Of a stretch of DNA of 64,000 nucleotides, positions 1 to 11,557 are shown in pieces. The stretch is taken from the NCBI GenBank assembly GCA_902806565.1, contig CADCXA010000027.1, positions 2,046,001 to 2,110,000 of the forward strand, written 5' to 3'. A program made the translations under genes and the position numbers. How positions within the stretch are numbered: the stretch's first letter is position 1; each line of letters opens with the position of its first letter. Source of the stretch: Hypoxylon rubiginosum (Eukaryota; Ascomycota; Sordariomycetes; Xylariales; Hypoxylaceae). Below the pieces are notes generated by a model. It saw only the letters and a list, made by a program, of their open reading frames with translations, was not told where the DNA came from and did no database searches.

Positions 1-514
1 ACTGGAGGAAAAGGGGCATGCAGTGTTTTTCAAAGAGCTGTGCTATTTGTAAAGTATAAAAACACCCTATGCCTGTGTATTCATAGAGTGTTTTTGTGAC
101 AGCTGGTAATGTCACCCCGTATACTTTGGTAATTCCGTCTTCCTCTTCTAGTATATTGATTATAGCTATTCGTAACGTTTTCATCGCTTATCGTGCCTAT
201 CTACGCTTCTCAATGGCAAAACTCCAGCCTGCTAGCCTTCGACCCCTTAAATAAGAGCATGTTGATTTATGAAGGAGGACTATATTTGGAGTTTACCTTG
301 TAAATAGGTAACTCTTCGTAATTAGGTAGGTTTATTTTACGCTATAACACCTGATCTTATGAAATGCAGCCGCTAAGTATGCTTTAAAAGGCGTCTCTAT
401 CCTTAGGATGACTCTTAGTCCTAATACGAGGGCTGACCTCGTAAATGGGTTGTTAGCTCTCCAAAAAGCACTCTATAAATAAGAGATTTTTACATTCTAC
501 AATAGCATAGCTTT
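1..514. other. Intergenic, left edge
   Basis: I see no supported gene here. The stretch is moderately AT-rich. It contains an imperfect inverted repeat: 14-nt arms at 58-71 and 82-95 with one mismatch and a 10-nt loop. It lies downstream of the decayed gene that ends at 515. Confidence 0.5.
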
Positions 515-1407
515 TTATACAACACTACACCGGCCATGACATGTGTATTTCCATACCGTACGTTCTGTGACATCTAAAAGATTAAAGAAAATCAGGGGCA
601 GAAGCCTTATAACTCGACGCCAAGAAATACTGCTCATCCTATGCTCGTCCTCGGTCTATCATCCTGTAGACTGTATTTCGCCCATCACTTCAGTCGAGTC
701 ACGAATCTGGTATATTTTGTACCGGAATTTCTTTCTTCTTTCATCAAACGTATATTCAAGTGTGTAGTTCGCTATTTCAAGAGCCCACTCCTCGACGAAT
801 TCCGCTACGTCGTCACTGTTAGCGTCTCGTATATTTCACAAATAGAAAGAGATAGATAGAAGAAATAGGGGAATTTACCTTTCTCACGATTAAACTCCTT
901 GCCAGTGGCACGGTCAAGCAGCTGCATCGCGAATGACTGGCTGTTTAACACGGCCAGTTACCCATCCCGGATCCGTTCGGTCATCTTTTGTGTCATCTCT
1001 TGTGTCATACTACTGCTCAGGTGGGTGAGGTTTCGCTGTACGTGTCCGGCGTCGATATTGCCAGTTGGGAATTTCTTAATCTCGAACATGCAGAGGGTAG
1101 TATCTTTATATTCAATATCTTCCTCAGCAGGAGTAAGTTCTCGATTTGCGCTCCTGAACGTTCCGGTGTCGGGTGAGACGTCACATTCGAATGGTACGTC
1201 CTCGGCATTAAAAGCAACCTTCCAGTGCTGATTGATTTTTGCTTAGTCCCATCCTACTATCTCAGTTACGTTCGTCTAGAGAATGAAACGTACGAATAAG
1301 CCTTGTTTATCCTCGAAGGAATCTCTTGTCGGTTTGTGCAAGACAAAACATAGCATGCCCCTCTTGAATTTCTGAGGCACTACTTCGACGAATTTTAGAT
1401 TAGGCAT
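515..1407 (-). pseudogene. Decayed gene, unknown fungal protein, five in-frame stops
   Basis: Reading the minus strand from an ATG at 1405-1407, one frame stays protein-like to 879. It resumes after a probable 53-bp intron (826-878, donor GTAAAT) and ends at a TAA at 515-517, 280 codons in all. Five in-frame stops interrupt it: TAG 1276-1278, TAA 1243-1245, TAA 958-960, and adjacent TGA 659-661 and TAG 656-658. Each lies one C-to-T change from CAG, CAA or CGA, the signature expected of RIP or cytosine deamination. Between stops the peptide looks soluble and charged (for example FEIKKFPTGNIDAGHVQRNL). I do not recognise the family. The intron acceptor (GAG) is weak and was chosen because it keeps the frame. 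A recent pseudogene fits better than chance, since there is no frameshift over about 840 coding bases. Confidence 0.6.
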
Positions 1408-2054
1408 TTTGTTTGGCTTTTATAATCCCTAGCTTAGGATTAAGGGTATTTGAATATAGGCACTGAAGTTGCTTCTTGGTTTGTATGGGTGGGCTGGAAG
1501 CTGGCAATGGAACGATAGGAAAAGGTGGAAAGGGCCCTACATTTATAGAATTTTGATCTGAGAGCCCATTATTGGTGACCAGATAGGGAGCGGCTGGTAT
1601 CCGTATTTATAGACCTGCAGACATCTTGTCGATACTTGAGTCATGGTGGACGATATCCTCCCTTATTACAGCTAAAAGAAGTTTGGGATGGATATTACAA
1701 GGTAGTTTGTTTGATCCAGTGGCTTGACTTGGGACGAATGGTGGGTTTTGCGACACCATTCAGCCCAACTTATCGTAAAAGGGGGGAGAGAGAACCCAAT
1801 GCAAGAGCCACCAAACATGTTTCGCTGTATGACGGGGTAATGAGGCATCGGTTCTTTACAATTAGTCCCAAATGAAGACAATATGTAAACCTTCTAGTAG
1901 CGTGTAATAGTGAGCTTGACCCTCTCCGCCCGCAATTGTAGCTGTCATGCCTGATACAATAACTTGAAAGTAAGGAGGTATGTACATATATATAAATCAA
2001 ATTAGCATCGATTTCTGAGCTGTAAATTTCCATATTAACTCGATTCTAGACAGC
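1408..2054. other. Intergenic
   Basis: This would hold the promoter of the decayed gene at 515-1407 and the 3' flank of the glycosidase gene. I see no coding sequence, RNA gene or clear repeat. Confidence 0.5.
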
Positions 2055-4474
2055 TCATAGCCCGGGCACAAACCCTTTAACTTGGACATCCCAATCCTGC
2101 GGGAAATGTAGTCCGGGTTCGCCATCCCAGCCACCTGCCATCATGGCCATAGCCAATAGAAATGAGCTTGATCCGGGAAAATATGGCGTCGGCACACGCG
2201 AGCCACCAACAGGATATCCAGCGTCGTCGAATTCGAACAAGGGGTGCAGGAGATAGGCTACTGCCTGGTCTATATCCCCAAGACGCAACGAATTCACTAC
2301 AATAGTTAGAACGAGCAGTTCAATAGAGGAATGGAAGTAAGGATGGGTGATCTCCCAACTTAAGGAAACTTACTAGCCAGCATCGGGAAATCCCAGCCCC
2401 AGCAGTCTTTCAAGTCCCATACATCTCGAATCTTGTCTGCCGTATTCCTTGCAACCGTCATGTTGAGAGGTGGGCCGCTATACGGCGGAGGGAGTAGGCC
2501 GAAGACGGCTGACATTGCTGGATGGTCTTGCACGGTGGTGTTTTCCCACATGTTCGGTATCCCCTCGTACACCGCGAATGCATCCTCTACGATTGGCAAC
2601 GGCGCTAGATTATCTCGTACTTCCGTCCATTTCTTAGGAGCCGGGAGTTTTTGCCTCTCTTTCCACTTAATAGCAACGTCTAGCCCAAATCTCCAATAGG
2701 CTAACTCAAAAGCGGGATTAATGGTAGAGTTGGGGTTGGTGTTCTCTGAAGCCGGGTACATCGGCGAACCGAGATCGTAGTGCTTGGTCGACTGGTTAAA
2801 GAAGGCATAGGATACCATAAAATCAGCGGTTGCTGTAAGGATCTCATCCCATGACTTTAGCGTGGATTCGTTAGGAAATGATCTATATTCGATCTCGGCA
2901 AAGTAAAAGGGATGAGGCTGTTGCCATATGAGTAATGAGTTGATCTCGCCAGGGGCAGATCTTCCCGTTGGGTCGGTCATCTTGCCCCAGCGAGCGCCGT
3001 CATACCCTTGAAGGTTTGCACGTTCGATCGATGATTCCAAGTATGTGCCGTACATATTTGGAACGCTACGCCTTAGTAATGCAAACTGGTTCCACCTGGC
3101 GAAGTGAAGTAGATGCCATAATATCATCTCTAACTGCGAGAGAACGTTAGTCCAATTAAAACCATATGAAATGACTTGATAACGTCTAAGGAACTCACGT
3201 GGAATTTGCCATACCACCCATTATTAACCAAACCTTAGTCTCGTATTAGCGATAGGATCATCACAGCTCATGACCACTAAGGTTTTAAGAACAAACGGGA
3301 CTGTCTTACCAGATTCTACTAATAATTAGCTAGTTATTACGAATTCAGGGCAAGCCACTCACCTTGTGGAGGATATGAAGATGCAGAGTTGACAGCTGTA
3401 AGATATTGTGACAATATCGTCCTCCGCTGAAGCTCGGTGGCATTGGGCGAATTTGCCCCTGTTAGGTCAATGAAGGCACCAGATCTCCAGAAAGACTCCC
3501 ACCACGACGTGGACGCAGTCGATATTTCTGCAAAAGACGGAGCATCAGTGCTTGGAGCTGGCGAGAAAGTAACTGATAACTTGATCTTCTTCACCCCCTG
3601 CAATGGTTTTAGCATATAGCGGTGAGTTCCGTCAAATGGTCCCGATATCTCAGCATTGGCGTCCCACGCGACGGTGACGTAGTATGAGGTTGCGTCAATG
3701 TCGTGCCGGATCGTTGCACTATTTTCTCCAGCCTCTAGGCTGGTAATATGTTGATCCGTAGCATTAAAGACACCGACAAAAGGGGCATCGAACTTGTTTC
3801 GAGTTGGCAGAGGAAAGTCGAAGAAGATTCCAAGAGAATCCGCAGAAAGTAGTTCGGACTTTATAGCAATACCGATGGTATCGGAGCTTGAGTCTGCCCA
3901 GGTCTCGACTTTCACAGGAGCTCCGTTATAGGCGAAAGCAGACGAGATCTGGCCAGTCCAGAGGTCCAGAGTCTGAGACTTATCCTCTAGCTTTTCCTCA
4001 GTCATGTCATCATCACCGAATGGAAACCCAATAGTTGCTAAGTTTACGCGCTGGGGGTTCTGGATGAGCCAGTTGGAAATTTCGCTTTCTGCCGGGTTGG
4101 GCTGGTTGTAGTTGACCAACCGACCATGCGTCCACCAGTCTAACCCCGTGAAATCTATAACAAGTTAGACTAAGCTTGTGACTCTGGACTTCACCGGGTT
4201 ACTAACCATCTACTGACGTCTGGCCATTGGTAGTTGGTAGGCTGAAGTTATGCCACCCCCAAGTCGACATCGTCGCGAAGGGGCTGAACGTCTGTAAACC
4301 GGTAACATCTACGCCAAAGGCGAAATTGCCATTGCCTACTTGCAACGGGGTCGTCTCGGAACTGGCATTCCGACGAGGATTGAACGATCGAACTACGTGA
4401 CGCCTATCGATCCCGCAAGTTGCGTAGATGCCCCTGAAGGCTATTAGCAGGAGTAGGGGGGAATACAATAGCAT
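2055..4474 (-). CDS. Secreted six-hairpin glycosidase-like protein
   Basis: The model has six exons: 4207-4474, 3363-4154, 3310-3315 (6 nt), 3199-3233, 2374-3133 and 2055-2296, giving 700 residues. The start gives a clear signal peptide (MLLYSPLLLLIAF). Next comes a beta-sandwich-like region containing VGNGNFAFGVDVTGLQTF. It is followed by an (alpha/alpha)6-type region with NNGWYGKFHLEMILWH, tryptophan-rich helices and WGWDFPM near the end. These motifs fit secreted six-hairpin glycosidases related to GH65/GH95-like enzymes. Substrate and catalytic acid cannot be assigned by eye. Many N-x-S/T sites fit secretion. The 6-nt exon restores the conserved QESG step before LVNNGWYG; skipping it also keeps the frame, giving QG instead. 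The gene is flanked by decayed DNA on the left and a gap on the right, so it may be a dispensable wall- or plant-polysaccharide enzyme. Confidence 0.8.
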
Positions 4475-5865
4475 CGTTACAACGTATTTACGTATTTAAG
4501 AGCTATTCTCGTAGATCCATGTAGACTGGAATAGAGCGTAGTATTATGTACTCACTGTACTTTAGACTAATTACCTACCTCCAATACTATATATTTAGCA
4601 CTAGACCCTGATCAGAGCCCTACGGCGACCTGGTGGAGATTCCAATTACCCGGATCCTCAAAACCTGGAGAAGCACGATGGACTCCCCTTTGCGGGGTTC
4701 GCTCGACTGGTCCTTGTGGTTCCTCGGGAAGTTGATAGCCCGATTAAAGGAGAAATGCAAAGATAAGTCAACGATAGAAATGCCATATGTCAGCGGAAAA
4801 GGAGACCTGGATTAGCCCAAGTTTCCAAGACAGCCAGTATCCAGTCTTCAGATGATACATATGTAATGAATAGGTAGGCATGTCTACCAGCATAAGCATA
4901 TAAGACGAACTCAAGAAATGAGATTGATTCTTGCTTGTCAATTGTTAATATTCAAACAATATACGTGAATAATTGCAAAGGGAAATAAAGTAGGCTCTTT
5001 AGATAAGATAGAAGTTAAAAAGAGGGTTGAAAAACCCCCCTTCCCCAGTGTATTGTGCCTAGCGGACAGCCAGGCTCGAGAAAACAAGGCGCATTCTACC
5101 AAACTACTAGCAAAACTCTTTTAAATAAACCAATTTAATTAATCAACAACGTAAGTTACCTACTTAAAATTTATATCAATTTGTTCGTAAATAATTACTC
5201 TATTAACTTATAAAAATTTCAATTTTATTCATTAAGGTACTCGCTGGTAAATACTTTTGCCGATATTACCCTTTGTTAAGTTAAGGGTATCTTATTTTTA
5301 ACCTTATATAACTTTAGCACCACTCGAGCTATAATAATGCAAAAAGATCTGATAGGAAGTGAAGCCCTTGAGTAATCGCCTGTGAGTTTTTTCCTAATTT
5401 TTAAAAATTGAATTCCATGATTTATTTGAGGATAAAGTCTCGGTTTGGTGTCCAGAAGAATGCCAAGAATACGCCATTTCTTCTCGCGGCTGACTGGCGG
5501 ATAACGGCAGGATATCCCTGCCCCAGATCTCTGTGTGGAGGCGGCGTGGCTGCGTGGGCAATCGGCATTGAAAATAGCCCGTGCGCAGCATAGCAACCAA
5601 GCAAAACATCTCCCCAATTCCAATGCTGCCCCATCGTCACTCTTATGACGGCGACACATTTAAATAATACACTTCGGCCGCACGCATTATTCTTGTTTCC
5701 CAAGTTCATTGTGCTACTTTGTGCCTCCTTACCTGTTACCATCCAATAAACTGTATCCATCAAGGTAAACTAATCCACCCCCCTTGAAATCTACACTTTC
5801 CAAGCAAAAAAACAACAACAACAGCTTCAACCTCTCTTACTTGTGCCCCGCTAACACCAAACGTA
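4475..5865. other. Intergenic, partly AT-rich
   Basis: The stretch separates the divergent glycosidase and MOB1 genes. It is AT-rich around 4890-5290 and returns to normal composition near 5400. The MOB1 leader at about 5808-5825 has a CAA-rich tract. Open frames near 5276-5763 on the minus strand overlap each other and have no recognisable domain. Confidence 0.5.
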
Positions 5866-6652
5866 ATGCCGCAGTCGACAGACCTCCCTGCGAGCCCATT
5901 GCAAAAGATCGGGGGCAAGATGACTTCCTTCGTCACGACAGTGTAAGTCCGCACACCCGAATCTCGCACCCTCCCCACCCCTTTCGCTAATTTCATACCC
6001 TCCCCCGGGGTGTAATAGCAACCAGCGCGCGCGCAACCAGTTCCGCTCGCGGCCGGGCAAGGGCGGCAGCACGAGCTACCAGCTGCGGCAGTACGCGGAG
6101 GCGACGCTGGGCGGGGGCAGCCTCCGCAAGGTGGTCAAGCTGCCCGAGGGCGAGGACGAGAACGAGTGGCTGGCGGTCAACATGGTGGACTTCTACAACC
6201 AGGTGAACCTGCTGTACGGCGCCATCACCGAGTTCTGCTCGCCGCAGTCGTGCCCCGAGATGAAGGCCACGGACGAGTTCGAGTACCTCTGGCAGGACGG
6301 CGACCGCTTCCGCCGCCCCACCAAGATGGCCGCCCCGGCCTACATCGAGCAGCTCATGTCCTGGGTCCAGGCCAGCATCGACAACGAGGCCGTCCTCCCC
6401 TCCCGCATCGGCGTCCCCTTCCCCAAGTCCTTCCCGTCCCTCGCCCGCCAGATCTTCAAGCGCATGTACCGCGTCTACGCCCACATCTACTGCCACCACT
6501 ACCCCGTCATCCGCGAGCTCGGCCTCGAGCCCCACCTCAACACCTCCTTCAAGCAGTACGTCCTCTTCATCGACGAGCACGGCCTCGCCACCGGCAAGGA
6601 CTTCTGGGGCCCCCTCGGCGACCTCGTCGAGAGCATGCTGCGCAGCGATTGA
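5866..6652 (+). CDS. MOB1: MOB1 kinase activator (Mob1/phocein family)
   Basis: Two exons, 5866-5942 and 6019-6652, join through a 76-bp intron into 236 residues. After a short N-terminus the protein runs through the full Mob1/phocein fold: [24 protein letters not shown] and [14 protein letters not shown]. The zinc-site cysteines lie in [13 protein letters not shown] and the zinc-site histidines in [10 protein letters not shown]. The length fits fungal Mob1. In yeasts Mob1 binds and activates the NDR-type kinases Dbf2/Sid2 in the mitotic exit or septation initiation network, at spindle poles and the division site. Exon 2 has very GC-rich third codon positions, which suggests high expression. 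An in-frame ATG at codon 19 is an alternative start that closely matches the usual Mob1 N-terminus. Confidence 0.95.
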
Positions 6653-7327
6653 ACAGACAAAAAGGTTCGGGTCAGAGAGAGGAAAAGAAAATGCAAACGA
6701 TTCCTGATGTCGTTCCTATAAGACCTGACCACTGGCAGGCAGACGCATTGGACGATGATATCTACAACTACGGGTCAAAGCAGGCGTATTTCCATGGTTT
6801 GGAGGAGAGGGAGGCGTTTGGCGTTTTGGCCGGAATACTAGAGGTTAACTAGGCTGCTTCTGCGAGGCATAGAATTAGGGTAATACGACATTCACGACGC
6901 AGGTCACGATACCTCCCTCGCGGACGATTGTTCATCGTTGTACTTGTATACTACTCATCCCGGAATAATGGGCCGACCTGGGGTTACGTCTTGGCGAAGA
7001 CCGCACGATCAGAGGATCATTTGAGCTTTTGCTTGTGTCTTGTGGCATGAATAACATGCATTTATTGGTTTACAACTACAACTATTTTCGTGTGCCTCCC
7101 CCTTTCGATGCTGTGTGCCGTGTGCCATTTCAATGATAATTCTCGAAACGCATCGTAAAATTTATTCCCGCCAAAAAATTGTTGCCCGGCTTCCCCTTTT
7201 CAGGCTACCGTGCTCGTAATTCAGGGTGCTATGACCCGTGCCAACAACGCCTCATCATATGCTATTTATCGCACCGACAGATTATACAATTGCTAGCCGA
7301 CCCGTCGCCACGTATACGGCTCGAGAT
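6653..7327. other. Convergent intergenic
   Basis: This is 3' flank shared by MOB1 and the mitochondrial carrier. I see no gene. The frame reading past the MOB1 stop is a continuation of an out-of-frame shadow. Confidence 0.5.
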
Positions 7328-8669
7328 TTAGTCAACGTCTTTGATGGCGTTGATCCGCTTTTTAAAGAACTCGAATGCTGAAAAGAAGACGGCATTTACG
7401 GCGGCGGAGCGTCCCATAGATACACCGAGTCCGCGGTACATGTCTCGTCTGAAGAACGTGATCTTGGGGACTGGCACCTTTTGACCTTTCGAATACATCA
7501 AGGCGTTTCGTTGGTAGATGCTCTTGACAGAATCGATAGGATCTGGTAAAGGAGTTAGTTAGTTAGTATCACTATTGATATAGCTGACATAAAGTGCACG
7601 AACATATCAAGGCCCACGACACTATGCCGCAAAGCGCGCCGGCAGCAAGCACAGCGATGGGGTTTTTGTGAGCATCCTTCCCGCTGAAGGTCGTTAAGAT
7701 CTGCTTGCTGCTCTCGTACGTTGCGAAATAGATCCCTGTTCCAAGGGTATCTCTCACTATCGTACTGGTTAGCTAACCCAGCTGCGCAAGTCCGTCCAGG
7801 GGCTTCTTACACAGATGCAGGTTTAATCCGGTGTACATTCCACTAAAGCCTCTGTGCTTGACTATGTTGGCAAGAGTCTTGAAAGTTCCTTTATTGTGGT
7901 AGCTGAGAGCGATAGCTTGCTTGTGCGGATCCGCGTTCTTTTGGTTTGCCATAAGGACCGATACTTGCGCGCTGAGCTTCGTCAACTCAAAAGGACCTAG
8001 CCTACATTAGCGACAGCTCAAGCTACTGCTCCTGTATCATTCGGGGTTTGCTCACAAGCTATAAAAGTGATGCCGGAGCCGGCGGTGGCTCCGGCCGCAC
8101 CGAAGCAGGCGATGGTGCCAAGATTCGGAAGTGCGCCATTCTTGTTAACATGTTCAAGAGGGCAGAAGCTGAGGTGCTTCTTCATCCAGTCGGAGTAAAC
8201 GTATTTGGAGCGTTGGTAGATGGAGAATGAAATTGTTCGTACAAGTGTGACACTAGCTAGAGGGGCAGTTACACCTTCATGATCGGGGTGGCGTTAGCCA
8301 TGTTCCAAAGGACAGCTTGTGGTTTGTGGTTCGTGGAGCGGGTGACAAGGGAGTTTCTCGCTCGTGCACCCGAGGGAGTCAGCGATCACGTCACATACCT
8401 CGAAAGAAGCCTCGGATCCCCTCCGATTTATAAGTGACTCGGACGCAATCCAGGGCACCCGCATAAGGATAGGTTTGCATACGAGTCTTTACGCTATCGA
8501 GAGGGAAGGCAGTGATGGTGGAGAGGACGCTCGCACTGCTGGCGGCGGTCTCGGTGCGGTACTGCTTTATCCACCTCCGTGGCTTCTCACTTCCGCCGCT
8601 GAGCTGAGGCATGGTCCGAGTCCGGATCGAGGAGCTGGTGACATCTTGGAAATTGGACTCAGCTGGCAT
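7328..8669 (-). CDS. Mitochondrial carrier (SLC25 family)
   Basis: Five exons, 8399-8669, 8056-8274, 7811-7996, 7604-7756 and 7328-7542, give 347 residues. The three tandem carrier repeats are visible through their signatures: PLDSVKTRMQ, PFELTKLSAQ and PIDSVKSIYQR. Each is preceded by a hydrophobic helix and followed by a G-rich segment such as GFFRG or GMYTGL. The N-terminal region before repeat 1 is polar and about 50 residues long. Such carriers exchange metabolites across the inner mitochondrial membrane. The motif set resembles the amino-acid/acyl-carnitine branch, but the substrate cannot be set from the sequence alone. The 124-bp first intron ends in AAG rather than the usual YAG; I chose it because it rebuilds FFRGVTAPLAS in frame. 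A second ATG at 8612 is an alternative start. Confidence 0.88.
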
Positions 8670-9365
8670 GGCTCAGTTCTGTAGCAGCAGAAGCTGTATT
8701 GCGGGGGAAGCTTCAGACAATGGCCTCGCAATGAGGACCAGAGTCATCGGCGTGGTCGCGATACAAAAGCGTCTCCTGCTAGCAAGAGATATGCCATCAA
8801 GATCCCGAACCAGGAGGACTCGATGGGGGGTGATGGAGGTTCGAGATGTTGGAAGGAGAGATTGTCGATTGTCGATGCGGGGTCGAAGGGAAAGCTGATC
8901 GCAGGTTTGGGTTTGTAGAGACTGGAGGTAGAGAGGTAGAGAGGTAGATCGTAAATGGATGTCGTAGTTACAAAGATGACTGGAAATATTGCATCCACAA
9001 ACACGGCACGGAAAAGATAATGGAGTTTAGAGTATTGTATTGTCTACTGCAAACAGACCAATTGATGTTAAGGAAGCTAAGATTTGTCCAAGGTCTGCTT
9101 TTCTGCGGGGTTTGCAGTTTGTAGTCTGTGGTCTGTGGTCAGTTAGTGTTCTGTGTTCTGTGGTTTGTTCCCATATACAAAGGATGGCATTGGACCCCAG
9201 AAAAGTTACGTAGTTTGTAGACTGGTAGAGTGGCAGATTTGTGTGTGTGTGCGAGTGAGTGATGTCTGGGTGTGGCATGTCCAGGTTCTAGTTCAACAAG
9301 GCCCGGGCGAAACAAGAACTTACAATTATGTATTGTACAAGGTCGGGGTTGGAGGCTTGGAGGCT

Positions 9366-9389
9366 GTACTATGTACATATACATAGTAC
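9366..9389. repeat. Perfect inverted repeat, 10-bp arms
   Basis: The arms GTACTATGTA (9366-9375) and TACATAGTAC (9380-9389) are exact reverse complements around a 4-nt loop. It could form a small hairpin. Function unknown. Confidence 0.7.
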
Positions 9390-9420
9390 GGGCGGCAGGG
9401 AGCATGGGGGGAGAACTTTA

Positions 9421-9464
9421 GGTGGGTTGGTGGGCTGGTGGGCTGGTGGGCTGGCGGGCTGGCA
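9421..9464. repeat. Tandem 8-bp repeat (GTGGGCTG type)
   Basis: About five near-identical copies of GTGGGCTG or GTGGGTTG/GCGGGCTG occur in a row. This is a simple minisatellite in intergenic DNA. Confidence 0.8.
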
Positions 9465-10095
9465 ATACCATGGGCCTATGGGGTAGACACCAACGGAAAC
9501 AAATATGGATGATATAATATGGGACACGCATTGTATTCACCCTTGCAAGCCCTTGTTAACCATCTCGGGACCAGTTAAAAAAGACGGCTAGAGGAGGGGA
9601 AATCGACTGAGAATGGACTGTTTCTCGCAATCCAATGATCACCAGCTTCGAAAAAGAGGACCCGAGCTCCAGTAGCAACGCCCGCAATAACGCTGCCCGC
9701 AATACACTGCCCGCAACACGGCCGAGGCACCTCTCATACAGCTTGAATAGGGAGGTTGTACAACCAAAACTCATCCAGACAGACAGAAAGCCAGACTCTA
9801 GACTCTCCAACGGGTTTCATTGAATCATGAATCGGCTCATCGCTCCTGGAATTCCAATTCCCCATCTCCAATTCCAATTTGCGACTGTCCAGTGCCAGAC
9901 TCGGCAGGTTAAGCATCGCCAATGACGATCCTTTATCGACGATTGAAACATGAATTAACCGACGTGCTTTTTTTTCAAGCAGATATCTGTTGCGGACACA
10001 TTGCCACAATCCAGACATGTCGTCCTTCCGGTTCTTAAGTAAGAGAAGTTGTCGTTTAGCATTTCGTCCCATCTTGGTTGCGTTACCTACCTCCT

Positions 10096-10098
<3 letters not shown>

Positions 10099-10127
<29 letters not shown>

Positions 10128-10128
10128 C
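10099..10128. repeat. Tetranucleotide microsatellite (ACAT)n
   Basis: At least seven uninterrupted tetranucleotide copies run directly into a CCTAGGTA word. Confidence 0.9.
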
Positions 10129-11100
10129 CTAGGTATATACCAATTCGAAGCGCTCTTCTTCTCAAGCAGCGTGACTGTAGATACCTCCCTACTTGCGTTG
10201 TGACTACATGAGCTACATAAGGTCTCCCAAAGTCGGCAGGCGATTACGTGGTGTGCTGCCTCAGTAATCAACATTGGGAACCGCAACATAACTCGTGGAG
10301 TACTCTGATCCGTCACGGTTCACAAGCTGCCTAAGCAATGCGTGTATATACTCCGCTTCTTTGGCTTCTATGCATAGATGTCGACTATTATTTGCCCCAT
10401 ACGTACGTACATATGTAGCAGATCGGCTACTGCGACTCTATTGAATTGCTCCTTTACGCTGATAAGCTGCTCGTAGAGTGCCATCTGCAGGTTCAAACAT
10501 CTGGCAGATGGTTGGTTGACGTATCGGGAAAGTTGGGGTCGATCATCCCTTGGTGAATGGGCTGAGCCCGCAGGCCCATCCATCAGATATCCTAAACCCA
10601 TATCCTTTTCGAGGATACCGTCCTCTTATTTAATCCCTTTGTCGTCCCTAGGCCAATTGCATCTAACACGGAAAAGCCTTTGTCTTAAGCCTCGGGCCTC
10701 TCCGTCACTCATTTCTCTACCTCTGCATCTCGCTTTACTCCAGCGCTCGAGTCATGTCTAACTTCAGTTCGGGGCACTTAAGCTTCTGCATGTAACCCCA
10801 TGGTCGGTTGGCAATAAATGGACCGAAATCCACGTTTTCGTAAGTCCGGGGACTCTTCGTGAGGGGTGCCCATCAGATGCGACGCACGCGGTCTAGATCG
10901 GCTCGCAGACCTCATCACCAGAATGGAGATGGGGTGTGTGTAAGCGACCGGTTTGACGGCAGTAGTTTTCAGGGGGGATAAAAACGAAAGAGAAAATACG
11001 CATAAGCACCGGATTGAGTATTGTATATGAATCCGACGAGCAACATAATGAGGCCGGTAAATGGACGATGTGCTTGATGATTTGCTTTTTGAATAGTGTC

Positions 11101-11557
11101 CTATCGCAAGCATAATCCCATAGACTTGTTCAGCATAGCGACAGTCATGTCATAATGCTTGTAAGCCGTTTTGCGAACATGCTTTTCCATTTCTGTCTCC
11201 TTCCTAGAAGATTGTTAGCTGTCTGTAGTAAACTTGGAGGGTTTGGATATCTTGCCTGGGATGTTTCAAGTTTTGCTCGACGAGTTTCCAAGGAGTTCGA
11301 GAATCACGGAACCGGTAGAAGGCTGTTAATAAAAGGTTTCTCAGGATAGTGTGCTCTAAGCCGCGAGTCCTAGCGGCTGCTTCGAGAAACCGTAGGGTCC
11401 TAGCTATGCTTCGAGTATCAAGCTTGCTCTTTTCGTCCCGGAAGGCTGTTCTTAATTGGTCTCGAGCTATGTATCTAGCTGGTTTCGAGAACTGGATGGC
11501 ATGTAGTAGTCCGCGATATAGATGTCGGTATGCATGAATGACTTTAAGATCAGCCAT
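11101..11557 (-). CDS. Small LYR-motif-like protein (DUF1763-like)
   Basis: Two exons, 11256-11557 and 11101-11203, join into 134 residues. The intron (11204-11255) has a GC donor (CAG|GCAAGA), a GCTAAC branch site and a TAG acceptor; no GT donor gives an open frame of sensible length. The protein is basic and helical. It opens with an LYR-type motif (YRHLYRGLLHAIQFSKPARY) and contains TLRFLEAAARTRGLEHTILR. The spliced tail ends in MTVAMLNKSMGLCLR. This resembles a small fungal LYR-like family of unknown function. LYR proteins generally act in mitochondrial complex or Fe-S assembly with acyl carrier protein, so that is a possible role. The family call is from memory of the motif pattern. An uninterrupted reading to 11204 would give 117 residues and lose the conserved-looking tail. 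Confidence 0.68.

Larger units (their letters stand above)
8670..11100. other. Long intergenic with short tandem repeats
   Basis: I find no convincing gene in 2.4 kb. The DNA holds GT-rich runs near 9120-9260, a tandem GTGGGCTG-type repeat near 9421-9464, a perfect hairpin at 9366-9389 and an ACAT microsatellite near 10100. Minus-strand frames at 9556-9810 and 9734-10072 overlap and have no known motif. Confidence 0.5.

Noticed and set aside
5993..6580. 195-codon minus-strand frame opposite MOB1
   Set aside because: Mirror shadow of a very GC-rich coding exon; residue use is artificial (Leu/Val/Glu/Gly only).
9556..10072. Two overlapping minus-strand frames of 84 and 112 codons
   Set aside because: No domain, no homologous pattern, in DNA with simple repeats.
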